Source: Pedobacter roseus
Lineage (GTDB): Bacteria; Bacteroidota; Bacteroidia; Sphingobacteriales; Sphingobacteriaceae
Length of the DNA stretch: 64,000 nucleotides
Reading direction: 5' to 3'
NCBI RefSeq assembly: GCF_014395225.1
Contig: NZ_CP060723.1
Location: forward strand, 3,224,001 to 3,288,000
In this document: positions 1 to 8,074 of the stretch, piece by piece
Numbering within the stretch: position 1 is the first letter of the stretch
How the letters are laid out: each line of letters opens with the position of its first letter
Translations under genes and position numbers: made by a program
The notes under the pieces: generated by a model
The model's input: the letters and a program-made list of their open reading frames with translations, nothing else
What the model was told of the DNA's origin: nothing
The model's database searches: none

Positions 1-1254
1 AATTTCCGGCAACACAGTTTTACTCATATTTTTCCTGGCGATAATCTGGCTTACCCTGAACAATAATAATATACTAAGTGCAGAGATGGCCACTACTACA
101 TAACCCACCATGTTATAATGTTCCAGGGGACTAAATTTGGTTTGTTGCACCACAATCATCCCGGCAGCTGTAGCGGCAATACCGCCTGCAATTTGCTGTA
201 ATGAGGCATTAATGCTCATAAAAGCGCCGCGATCGGCCATATCGGGCACCGCACTTGTTAGCGCACTCGAAGGAACCATCCTACTCAGCATCCCCATCAT
301 CATCAACACATTAAATACGAGCACGAGGTAAAATGGCGTGGTTGATAAATTGGTGTATATCACACATACAAACATCAGCCATATTGTTGCAATGGTAAAA
401 AGTTTGAATTTGCTTACTTTATCACTTAATCTGCCGATAAGTGGCATAATCACCAAAGAACAGATGCCAGAAGTCATAAATAATATCGGTAGCTGTGCAT
501 TGGTTAGGCCCAGGTTATTCACGGCAAATGCACTTCCAAAAGGCATCATCATAAAACCGCCCACCGATAAAACTGCTGTTGCGGCAAAGCCAATACGATA
601 ATCACGTTTCGCAACAGTATGCCATAAATGTTTCAGTGCCGATTGATCCCGTTGAATCAAAAGATGCTGATTAACCGGTTTTAATTGAAGCAAAATCACA
701 ATCGCAATAATAAGTCCGATTCCGGCTGTTAATAAAAACGGCGATTCCCAGCCCCAGGCATTTGCCACATAAATACCGATGGGAATGCCCAACACCTGGC
801 TGGCACCAAAACCCATTTGCACAAAACCCATTACCCTCCCGCGCTGCTCAAGGGCAAACAGATCAGCAATAATGGCGAGTGAGATAAAACCGATTACTCC
901 CCCAAAAAGCCCTGTAATAATCCTTGCTGCCAAAAGCATGGGATAAGTGGTGGCCAATCCGCATAAAACAGTACCAATAATAAAGCCGGAGTAAAAAAAG
1001 ATCAAAAGCTTTTTACGGTCGAATTTATCTGCAAAACCTGCAGTAAGCAAACCCGAAATCCCCGCACTAAAAGCATAAGCCGATACGGCCACACCAAAGG
1101 CAGCAGGTTTAAGATCGAGCGATTTCATAAGCATATCGCCCAATGGCGACATGATCATAAAATCAAGTATTACGGTAAACTGGGTCATGGCCAGTATAAA
1201 CACCACAATTTTTTGATAAGGTGTGAATGGAATAATATCCTGTTTATTTTTCAT
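1..1254 (-). CDS. MFS efflux transporter (C-terminus outside window)
   Basis: Major facilitator superfamily drug or metabolite exporter of the inner membrane. The reading frame is open from an ATG at 1254 to the window edge, giving 418 residues with alternating hydrophobic helices; the C-terminus is missing. The segment after helix 2 (GFADKFDRKK) is the family's motif A region between helices 2 and 3, typical of 12-helix drug:H+ antiporters. It lies 11 bp downstream of a 72-residue HMA-like protein and behind a TetR regulator, the usual layout of a repressor-controlled efflux operon. Substrate cannot be told from sequence. Confident in the family. Confidence 0.88.
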   Translation of the reverse strand, partial: MKNKQDIIPFTPYQKIVVFILAMTQFTVILDFMIMSPLGDMLMKSLDLKPAAFGVAVSAYAFSAGISGLLTAGFADKFDRKKLLIFFYSGFIIGTVLCGLATTYPMLLAARIITGLFGGVIGFISLAIIADLFALEQRGRVMGFVQMGFGASQVLGIPIGIYVANAWGWESPFLLTAGIGLIIAIVILLQLKPVNQHLLIQRDQSALKHLWHTVAKRDYRIGFAATAVLSVGGFMMMPFGSAFAVNNLGLTNAQLPILFMTSGICSLVIMPLIGRLSDKVSKFKLFTIATIWLMFVCVIYTNLSTTPFYLVLVFNVLMMMGMLSRMVPSSALTSAVPDMADRGAFMSINASLQQIAGGIAATAAGMIVVQQTKFSPLEHYNMVGYVVVAISALSILLLFRVSQIIARKNMSKTVLPEI

Positions 1255-1265
1255 TTTATTTCTTT

Positions 1266-1484
1266 TTAAGTGAGTGTACAGCATTCGAAGCCGCAACCCC
1301 TAATTAATTGTATGATGTAATTGTGTTTTAAAGCGGTAGATATAATGCGCAGTACACGGTCTTCATCATCAAGATCGATATTCCACTCTGTTATCCCCTC
1401 TTTGGCAAAAACATCCCTTAAAAGCTCCTTATTGGCAGCTTCGAGATTAGTTTTAAACAGTAAGATGTGATCAAAATTTTCCAT
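1266..1484 (-). CDS. Small HMA-like/hypothetical protein
   Basis: A 72-residue soluble protein with a heavy-metal-associated-like pattern (an N-terminal FDHILLFKTN strand, an EEGITEWNIDLDDEDRVLRI-type centre and a C-terminal GFECCTL). It lacks the N-terminal CxxC of true copper chaperones, so metal binding is doubtful; a Cys pair remains near the C-terminus. It is the first gene of the unit with the MFS transporter. An operator-like 20-bp site directly abuts its ATG, so the transcript is probably controlled by the neighbouring TetR protein. Function unknown. Confidence 0.7.
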   Translation of the reverse strand: MENFDHILLFKTNLEAANKELLRDVFAKEGITEWNIDLDDEDRVLRIISTALKHNYIIQLIRGCGFECCTLT

Positions 1485-1504
1485 TAATAAATGAATAATT
1501 ATTT
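1485..1504. promoter_or_regulatory. Operator-like site before the efflux operon
   Basis: Twenty bases ending right at the start codon of the 72-residue gene. On the minus strand they match the site at 2167-2186 upstream of the tetR gene at 19 of 20 positions. Both contain a TTATTCATT core. Shared placement before regulator and target suggests a TetR operator; inference. Confidence 0.55.
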
Positions 1505-1528
1505 AATAATAAACTTCAAAAAAAAGCT

Positions 1529-2140
1529 TTAGTTTTTTAAAGCCTTTACAACGCGGTTGAACGCTGCCCACAATATCTCCTCAGTAATCTGAAAAGGTTT
1601 ACCACCGACGCTCTTTCCTCTGTGGTGAAAACGGAGTAAGGAATACAACGGCGAATAAGCTACGGACCAATATACTTCGAAAGGCATTTCGTCCATTTCG
1701 CCTCTTTTAACCACATTCTGGATGAAAGTAGTAAGGTCTTTTTTAAACAGGCTCATTAAGTTCCCCTCTTCACCATTAAACATTTTCAAAAACTGATCCT
1801 GATAAGTAGAACTGTTGATCTGATCAAAAAACTGACCAAGCAATGGATTTTCAATCATGTATTTAAAGCGATTCCGCCATTGGATGCGCAACCCATCCTC
1901 CAGCGAAGCTTCCGGATTAAAATCGAGCAGCATAGCCTCTTCCATCCTCGCCCCTTCTTCCATTACAATTTTCACTATCAGATCGTCTTTATCCTTATAG
2001 TACACATAAGGCGTACCCACCGATATGCCACAGGCTTTTGCCAGTTTATTGATGGTAAAACCTTCCAAACCATATTTTACAATGGTTTCGATGGCTTTTT
2101 GCTTCACTAACTGCTCTTTATTGATATCCCTTGTCCGCAT
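1529..2140 (-). CDS. TetR/AcrR family transcriptional regulator
   Basis: A one-component repressor of 203 residues counted from the ATG at 2140; a TTG two codons upstream is less likely. The N-terminal helix-turn-helix runs over about residues 8-55, with the family pattern GFTINKLAKACGISVGTPYV and a tyrosine-rich recognition helix. The C-terminal ligand domain is the variable type. It lies upstream of, and in the same direction as, the small protein and the MFS gene. A TATATTTG -7 box ends 3 nt before the ATG, and an operator-like site lies 27 bp upstream, so autorepression is likely. Ligand unknown. Confidence 0.88.
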   Translation of the reverse strand: MRTRDINKEQLVKQKAIETIVKYGLEGFTINKLAKACGISVGTPYVYYKDKDDLIVKIVMEEGARMEEAMLLDFNPEASLEDGLRIQWRNRFKYMIENPLLGQFFDQINSSTYQDQFLKMFNGEEGNLMSLFKKDLTTFIQNVVKRGEMDEMPFEVYWSVAYSPLYSLLRFHHRGKSVGGKPFQITEEILWAAFNRVVKALKN

Positions 2141-2143
2141 GAT

Positions 2144-2151
2144 CAAATATA
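2144..2151 (-). promoter_or_regulatory. -7 promoter box (TATATTTG) of tetR
   Basis: Matches the Bacteroidota -7 consensus TAnnTTTG on the minus strand and ends three bases before the ATG at 2140, which predicts a leaderless or nearly leaderless transcript. No clear -33 TTG is seen at the usual distance. Confidence 0.5.
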
Positions 2152-2166
2152 AACTTCGACAAAACT

Positions 2167-2186
2167 AAATGATTATTCATTTATTA
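2167..2186. promoter_or_regulatory. Operator-like site upstream of tetR
   Basis: Contains the imperfect dyad AATGA-TTAT-TCATT and repeats the site at 1485-1504 with a single mismatch. It lies upstream of the tetR -7 box. Candidate TetR operator; inference from the two-copy match only. Confidence 0.55.
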
Positions 2187-2242
2187 ACAAATAAATCAGG
2201 AAATATTTTTTGAGCTATGATTTTGCTGTTGCTTTAGCTCTT

Positions 2243-3139
2243 TTAAATAATCTCCAGTTCTGTTTTTCCCTGGGGAATGTAAAAAGTAAATTCGAGTTCC
2301 ATTTCTTCCTGCGCCTTTTCATTTCTGAGTTTGATCACTGAACCGCCTTGTGGCGTAACCATACTGGCTATCTTACCATTACCGAATATTTTCACCTGTG
2401 CATTTGGAGGAATGGGCAGCATCTTAAAGCCAGATTTTAAATCGCCCAACATGCTCTTCATCCTTCCATCGGTTTCTTCTTTGCTCAGGTACATGGTTAC
2501 CGCAGCTACCTGTTCCCTATTCGCAATTAGTTTTTTGAGCTGTTCTAAATCTCCTTTTGCAATCAGTTCAGACAATTTTTGATAAGCCTGGCGCAATTTA
2601 TCATTTAATCCGGCAACCGATTTAAGATCTGTACCAGTTTGATAAGCACTGATATTATATGGCACTTCGGCGTTAAAAGTAGCTGTTTGGCTAAGTGAAG
2701 CTTGTTTTTTGGCAGGATTTACCTTTTCAACAGCATATTCGCCTGGAAGCTGTTCTTTAAAATCGAGGTTTTTAGCTGCATCATAAACTTTGATGCTGTA
2801 TTGAAAAGTGGCGTTAGGGTTTAATATTTTCTGACCGGACATCGGAAGCATTTTGATGCTAATCTGCTGCTTTCCACTTTGTAAAATAGCCGAATTGATC
2901 GGGATCGTTGAAGAAGCCTGCCCGGGTAAATCAAGTGTAAATACCAATACATCGTTAACCCTCACTTCGAACATACATAAAGCAGCACTAAAATCAATCT
3001 GGTAGTAGGGCTGCACAGTGGCATAATCTGCTTTTTTTTCAACTTTTATAGGTGCAGGATTTAAAGAAATGGGATTTTGGGCATTACAGCCCAGCGATAA
3101 GAATATTGCTGAGAGCAATAATATAGAGATCTTTTTCAT
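2243..3139 (-). CDS. Exported hypothetical protein
   Basis: 298 residues with an N-terminal signal sequence (residues 1-20) ending in SLGCNAQ. The Cys may be a lipidation site, but the residue at -3 is Ser, so signal peptidase I cleavage is an alternative. The mature part is hydrophilic and beta-rich, with a helical, Lys/Glu-rich stretch near residues 175-235. I do not recognise the family. It is followed by an 86-bp gap to the tetR unit and preceded by a 411-bp AT-rich region holding a promoter-like box and a hairpin on the same strand. Probably periplasmic or envelope-anchored. Confidence 0.75.
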   Translation of the reverse strand: MKKISILLLSAIFLSLGCNAQNPISLNPAPIKVEKKADYATVQPYYQIDFSAALCMFEVRVNDVLVFTLDLPGQASSTIPINSAILQSGKQQISIKMLPMSGQKILNPNATFQYSIKVYDAAKNLDFKEQLPGEYAVEKVNPAKKQASLSQTATFNAEVPYNISAYQTGTDLKSVAGLNDKLRQAYQKLSELIAKGDLEQLKKLIANREQVAAVTMYLSKEETDGRMKSMLGDLKSGFKMLPIPPNAQVKIFGNGKIASMVTPQGGSVIKLRNEKAQEEMELEFTFYIPQGKTELEII

Positions 3140-3209
3140 GTAAGATGGTATTTGTTTTTGGTGTACAGAAAAAACGTAAAACCAGCTATTTTGTTTGACG
3201 ATGACGTAA

Positions 3210-3300
3210 AATCAAAAAGGCCACAACATCCATTGCGGCCTTTTCTATCAACTAACTAAACCTGTATAATACTAACCAAATATTTTACACCACAAAAGTA
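3210..3300 (-). ncRNA. Possible short RNA or 5' leader with terminator
   Basis: On the minus strand a TACTTTTG -7 box (3293-3300) is followed about 50 bases later by a hairpin, GGCCGCAA paired with TTGTGGCC, flanked by AAAA and TTTTT (about 3213-3243). Read this way it is a roughly 80-nt transcript with its own terminator, or an attenuated leader of the exported protein at 2243-3139. No -33 box is evident and the RNA family is not recognised. The rest of the 3140-3550 gap is AT-rich with nothing else I can name. Confidence 0.35.
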
Positions 3301-3538
3301 AAGCTGATATATAAAGCTGGTGTTAAGATTAGGTTAAAAGCTAAATATTTAACAATTGTTAAAATGATGACAACTACCGCGATCGATCAAGTCATAAAAC
3401 ACACTTTAGGCAATTATTACTAACTTAAAATACAAGATTAAACCAATATGTTGATTTTTGTCATCAACAAAATTTCATAATTGATCTAAAACTGTAATAT
3501 TAAACATACAAAAAGTTCGGAAATAAATTTTTATAGTT

Positions 3539-3546
3539 TACCTTTG
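3539..3546 (+). promoter_or_regulatory. -7 promoter box (TACCTTTG)
   Basis: Exact TAnnTTTG match ending four bases before the ATG at 3551, predicting a leaderless message for the secreted protein. Confidence 0.5.
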
Positions 3547-3550
3547 CGCC

Positions 3551-4129
3551 ATGAAAATTGCTAGATCAACTTCTTTTGTTGTCCTTTTAACCGCCTTAAT
3601 TTCTTCATCGTCAATACAGCTGATGGCTCAACAAAATCAAAATAGACAAATAGCTCTATTTGAAAACGTTGACAGGATAAATGGAAATAAAATGATTGAA
3701 AGATTAAGTGAGCAAAACAGGAACCGCAGGAATGGCAATCTATCACAACCGGAATACATCATTAACAGAAATAATTTAACCATCATTACTTTTAACGGCT
3801 TGGATTATTTTGTAAAAAATAACCGTGTTATTGGTATTAGGGGGCTAGATCTATCAGAAGAGGTACTGGACCAAATTACTGCGAAACTGGTTTTATTGGA
3901 TAACGTTCAATATAACTACAGTGAACGTGCAACAACTGAATATGACAACCGTTTATTCTTGTTATCGCTGAAAATGTTTTCAAGCACAACAAGAGACATT
4001 GCAGCACTTGCAAAAGCAGAAAACCCATCTCTAAATGTGGAGAACAACATCGCAAAAATGCGTTTACCAAATGTTGACAGGGCTTTAGAAAACCAAAACA
4101 CGCAAACACTGGTTCAATTGAACAAATAA
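3551..4129 (+). CDS. Secreted hypothetical protein
   Basis: 192 residues with a signal peptide cleaved near SIQLMAQ|Q (about residue 27). The mature part is polar, rich in Asn, Gln and Arg, with no transmembrane segment and no motif I recognise. It stands alone: a TAnnTTTG box lies immediately upstream and a strong hairpin terminator follows 24 bp after the stop, so it is probably monocistronic. Likely periplasmic. Function unknown. Confidence 0.75.
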   Translation: MKIARSTSFVVLLTALISSSSIQLMAQQNQNRQIALFENVDRINGNKMIERLSEQNRNRRNGNLSQPEYIINRNNLTIITFNGLDYFVKNNRVIGIRGLDLSEEVLDQITAKLVLLDNVQYNYSERATTEYDNRLFLLSLKMFSSTTRDIAALAKAENPSLNVENNIAKMRLPNVDRALENQNTQTLVQLNK

Positions 4130-4153
4130 TATTACTCCTTCTTAAGGATACCT

Positions 4154-4190
4154 AAAAACTCCAATGGCTAAACCTGTTGGAGTTTTTTTT
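4154..4190 (+). terminator. Rho-independent terminator
   Basis: Perfect 11-bp stem AAAAACTCCAA/TTGGAGTTTTT with a 12-base loop and a T run, directly after the secreted-protein gene. Confidence 0.8.
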
Positions 4191-4492
4191 TAGGCTCAGA
4201 CGATTAAGTAATTTTTATAGCATGGCCACCAATGCAGGAAAGCTAACCTCGCCAAAAAGTCTATGACGAATCCTGATTTAATCTGTGAAAAGTATTTGGA
4301 TTAGTGACTTAAATTTTTACTACCTGTTTGTTTTGCCTGCTTTACCTTTTTTGCTTTATTTAAACCTTCTCTTTAAAAAACTTAAATTGTTATTGGAATT
4401 ATTCATATTCTCGTGATTATTTCTTAAATTAACATAAAGAAAATCAGCTCATTTAAGCTGATGAAGCTTGATCCTGCACCACAAAAAATAGG

Positions 4493-4867
4493 ATGATGAA
4501 TACCTCAACCGTACCATACAGCTGTGTAATTTTAGATGATGAGGCTATTTTCATTAAGATTATAGAACGCTATATTTCCAATATCGAAAATCTCGAATTA
4601 AAAGGAAGTTTTACAAGTCCGGTAGATGCAATGGCCGCTTTTAAAAGCTACCCACAGGTAGATTTTCTTTTTTTAGATATTGAAATGGATGTTTCGGGAT
4701 TCGACATTGCGCGAATGCTTAGAAACAACGTAAAATTTATCGTGTTCATCAGTTCTCACAGCGTTTACACCATCAGCGATTTAAAAAACGGCGACGAATT
4801 ATTGGTTAAACCCGTTGATTTCAGGACCTTTCATGATGTTGTAAAGAATTTAATTTCAAAAATTTAA
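4493..4867 (+). CDS. Stand-alone response-regulator receiver
   Basis: A CheY-like receiver of 124 residues with no output domain. Key residues are present: acidic pair Asp15/Asp16, phospho-acceptor Asp62 in FLFLDIEM, Ser88 and Lys106 in LLVKPVD. The acceptor region resembles LytTR-type regulators (LDIEM), so it may be a relic or a single-domain partner of such a system. Two ATG codons in a row begin the frame at 4493. It has no adjacent kinase; the nearest kinase/regulator pair is at 8-10.5 kb. A 21-bp hairpin (4442-4462) lies upstream. Confidence 0.85.
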   Translation: MMNTSTVPYSCVILDDEAIFIKIIERYISNIENLELKGSFTSPVDAMAAFKSYPQVDFLFLDIEMDVSGFDIARMLRNNVKFIVFISSHSVYTISDLKNGDELLVKPVDFRTFHDVVKNLISKI

Positions 4868-5577
4868 AACACAGCATTTGCTTAGAAGGATAAAGTGCTA
4901 AATCAAAACTTCGTTTACATTTCTTTTTATCCGTTTAAAACAGGGTTGGCAATGCTGCTATCACATAAAGTAGAAAAGCGTTAAATCCTTTATCGAATTA
5001 TTTCAACTGTTCATGGAGTAAAACTGCCTATTGAACTATTGTTCATTTTATCATATCCGGCCTTGCTGTAAGTTTACACCAGATCATTAAGAGCGTTGAT
5101 CATCAGGCGTTAACTGTTGAGATCAAATGAGTAAGGGATGACTCTTTATTTCTACGCTATCTCTTTGTTGAGGTAGTACCAGTTATTGCAAAAAGAGGGG
5201 AAAAGTACAGGGATATACCCAGTACCCTCTTTTTATTAGATTAACGCTGGCATAACACCTCATGATGATTTTTAAAGCTGCATTTAGCAAAAAATGCATT
5301 TTCGATTTTAAAACGCAATCACTTTCTCTGTCGGTTAATGGGGTAAATGGGGAAAAATTTCCCCATTTATATTAAAAGTCCACACCATCCTATTATAAGT
5401 ATCTCAGTGTAAAAACTTTTTTTTTCCGCTCTAATATTGTAAAAAGGCCGCATCCGCGGCCTTTTTGTCCCTAATGTGTTTATCTTTTTAAAGATAAACG
5501 TTGAATTGTATATTACTTAATGCAAACAAAATGCCTGTTTAATTTAGCTTAGCGCAGTATTTAAGCTTAGCGCAGTA
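4868..5577. other. 710-bp intergenic region with three hairpins
   Basis: No open frame of interest. It contains a hairpin at 5191-5234 (AAAAGAGGG/CCCTCTTTT), a near-perfect 24-bp palindrome at 5345-5368 built on AAATGGGGAAA, a strong bidirectional terminator at 5441-5466, and a 17-bp direct repeat (AAGCTTAGCGCAGTATT-like) at 5543-5578 that runs into the stop codon of the receptor gene. Confidence 0.6.
5441..5466 (-). terminator. Bidirectional terminator of the receptor gene
   Basis: Perfect 11-bp stem AAAAAGGCCGC/GCGGCCTTTTT with a 4-base loop, 112 bp beyond the stop of the receptor gene read on the minus strand. Confidence 0.75.
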
Positions 5578-7965
5578 TTAATTTCTGTTATCACTTTTTG
5601 CCTGTCTTATGCCCTGGTCTCCTGTTAAGTTTAAGCGGTACACAAAAGTTAACCGATATCTTGCCCCATTAGGAATACTGATCTGAGATACGGTAAAATC
5701 CTGCCCGGTTGTTGTAGTGGAGAATTTTCGAAGTTCGAACAGGTTGCTTACATCGAAAAGCAGGCTTGCACGGTCTTTCCAGAAATTTTGTGCCAGCCCC
5801 AGATCTATGCCATGGATCGCCTTCCTTTTACTTTGAGCCGCATCTCTTGGTCCGGAAAAATTATAACGCAGCTGCACACTTGATTTACCGGGCAGTTTTA
5901 CCTGTGTACCAAACCTACCCGTAATGGTATGGCCAGAAAATGCAAAATCCTGACTGCTGTAAAATCCATCCTGACGAAACCTATAGGCATTCATTTCCAT
6001 GTTTATCTGTAACCATTTATACGGATTATAAAGCAGGGAAAGTTCTATACCCGATCGCTGTTCCAGATCGATATTAACCGGAGTAGAGATAAAGAGTCCG
6101 TTTTCGCGGTAACTGTAATCGATAATTAAGCCTGTTTGGTGTTGGTAATATACTGATGGATTTACGGTTAAAGTACCCAGATGAGTAAGCAATCCCAATT
6201 CGAAAACGTCTGCATAAGAAGGATTAAGTTCAGGATTACCCACATAACGCGAATTAAAATCGGTGAGTTCGTTAAAGGGATAAAGATCGTTAAGTGCCGG
6301 GCGATTGATTCTTCTGCTATAACTCAATTGTAAAGTGGTTCCTTTTACGGCCCCATAACTAAGATGCACGGTAGGAAAAAGTTTAAAATAATTTTTAAGG
6401 TTATTGTAAGCATCGTTTCTATCAGCTATTTTAACCCTTGTATATTCCCCCCTCAAACCAAGCTGATAGGAAAAATGGCCCGTTTTATTCCTCAATTGTA
6501 TATAACCACTTCCGATTAATTCATTATATATGACCCCATTGTCAATGCCGTCAATGGTTGTCCATCCATTTGCAGTTTCACTCTGAGCAAGAAAATCGCT
6601 GCTCACGCTTCTGTTTTCACCTTTAACACCATATTCGAGCACTGCATTACTATCTAATGGAAAAGTCATATCGCTTTGAGCAGCAAAATCCCGGTTAGCG
6701 CCAATTGAGCTGGTGCGGATTTGTGGCAGTTCCTGTAATGCAGGTACCGTTTTTTGGGTAGAGAGGTTCCAATCTTTATCACTGTTCCAAAAATCATATT
6801 GCATATCTACCGTGAGTTTTTTTCCCGGTTTCTTAAAAAGCCGGGTATAATTAAACTCTAACTGATTATAGTTTCTCCGCTCCCACGATTCTCCGTTTCT
6901 ATGAAGTGCGCTATCTAATCCGGCACCCATTATCGAATAATCATAACCTAACCTTGTTTTATCATGATCTTTGGTTGCATTTAACAAATAAGCCAATGTA
7001 AGGGTATTCAGGCTATCGGGTTGATAATCTACCCCAAAATAGGCCATTCTCCCATCATCATGTCGGTTTTCGTCCTGCCTTTGGTTAAGCAATACCGAAG
7101 TTCCGTTTTGTCTTACCGATTGATCGGTAGTGTAAAGGCCTACGTAATCAGAGAAACGTACTCCAATGGTAGAAAAAAGATTGATTTTATTGGATTTAAA
7201 ATTCAAACTGGGCGAAACCCTCGTTTCGTTGGGTGTACCGCCAACAAGCCTGATCTGTCCATTAAAGCCGCTTTTTTTATTTTTCTTTAATACGATATTG
7301 ATAATCCCTGCAGAGCCAGAGGCATCGTACCGAGATGATGGATTGATAATCACTTCCACCCGCTCAACTTGGTCGGCGGCTACCTGTTCCAGCGCGCCAC
7401 CTGCGGTTAATCCTGAACGACGGCCATTAATCAGCACCAATACACTGCTGTTTCCGCGTAAACTTATGGCACCACCCGGATCTACACTAACCGAAGGTAC
7501 GCCAGAAAGCAATTCTGATACAGATCCCGATTGCGAAAGGATATCTTTCCCTACTTCGAACACTTTTTTATCGAGTTTTAAACTGATTGCCGACTTCTCT
7601 GAGGTAACGGAAACTTCTTTTAACAAGGTTGGATCGGGTTCCATCAGTATGGTTCCCAAATCGGTTGTTGTTTTTCCCTCCGCCAAAATCAATGTCTTGA
7701 TTAATTTTGCATAACCCATAAAACTAAACTGGATAGTTACTTCATTTGCATCTGAAAAGGTGAGTGAGAATTTTCCCTTCTCATCGGCCATTCCCGAAAC
7801 AAGGTTTTTACCTTGCCCATCAAGAATAACCAGGGTTACAAAGGGTATTTCAGTTTTAGTTGAACGTTCTTTGATCTGCCCATTTACGGTGTGCTTTGGC
7901 GCCTGTGCAAAGCAAAAAACTGTAGTATAAAAACTTAAGAGTAAAAGCGTAACGATGTGTTTCAT
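5578..7965 (-). CDS. TonB-dependent-receptor-like outer membrane beta-barrel protein
   Basis: 795-residue outer-membrane protein: signal peptide (1-20, ends CFAQA), a carboxypeptidase-regulatory-like Ig domain (about 25-110, HTVNGQIKERSTKTEIPFV), a plug domain (about 130-230, with a SVLVLINGRRSG segment and VERVEVIINPSSRYDASGSA) and a large C-terminal barrel of the family annotated as outer membrane beta-barrel protein. No classical SusD partner follows, so it is not a PUL receptor pair. It is transcribed divergently from a LytS-type kinase, suggesting its level may be under that system's control. Ligand unknown. Confidence 0.9.
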   Translation of the reverse strand: MKHIVTLLLLSFYTTVFCFAQAPKHTVNGQIKERSTKTEIPFVTLVILDGQGKNLVSGMADEKGKFSLTFSDANEVTIQFSFMGYAKLIKTLILAEGKTTTDLGTILMEPDPTLLKEVSVTSEKSAISLKLDKKVFEVGKDILSQSGSVSELLSGVPSVSVDPGGAISLRGNSSVLVLINGRRSGLTAGGALEQVAADQVERVEVIINPSSRYDASGSAGIINIVLKKNKKSGFNGQIRLVGGTPNETRVSPSLNFKSNKINLFSTIGVRFSDYVGLYTTDQSVRQNGTSVLLNQRQDENRHDDGRMAYFGVDYQPDSLNTLTLAYLLNATKDHDKTRLGYDYSIMGAGLDSALHRNGESWERRNYNQLEFNYTRLFKKPGKKLTVDMQYDFWNSDKDWNLSTQKTVPALQELPQIRTSSIGANRDFAAQSDMTFPLDSNAVLEYGVKGENRSVSSDFLAQSETANGWTTIDGIDNGVIYNELIGSGYIQLRNKTGHFSYQLGLRGEYTRVKIADRNDAYNNLKNYFKLFPTVHLSYGAVKGTTLQLSYSRRINRPALNDLYPFNELTDFNSRYVGNPELNPSYADVFELGLLTHLGTLTVNPSVYYQHQTGLIIDYSYRENGLFISTPVNIDLEQRSGIELSLLYNPYKWLQINMEMNAYRFRQDGFYSSQDFAFSGHTITGRFGTQVKLPGKSSVQLRYNFSGPRDAAQSKRKAIHGIDLGLAQNFWKDRASLLFDVSNLFELRKFSTTTTGQDFTVSQISIPNGARYRLTFVYRLNLTGDQGIRQAKSDNRN

Positions 7966-8028
7966 GCTGCAAGATTAGCATGAGGAAATACCAAATTGAT
8001 AAAAAAACATGTGAACGGCTCTATATCC

Positions 8029-8059
8029 TTTTGAAATGCACTGGCAGGGACTATCTTTA
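8029..8059 (+). promoter_or_regulatory. Promoter of the kinase/regulator pair
   Basis: TTTTG at 8029-8033 and TATCTTTA at 8052-8059 with 18 bp between, close to the Bacteroidota TTTG/TAnnTTTG layout. It lies 15 bp before the kinase ATG. Confidence 0.5.
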
Positions 8060-8074
8060 TCCTACTTTTAATCT

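Noticed and set aside
7166..7714. 182-codon open frame on the plus strand inside the receptor gene
   Set aside because: It is the antisense shadow of a well-supported outer-membrane receptor on the minus strand; composition is not protein-like and no promoter or domain is seen.
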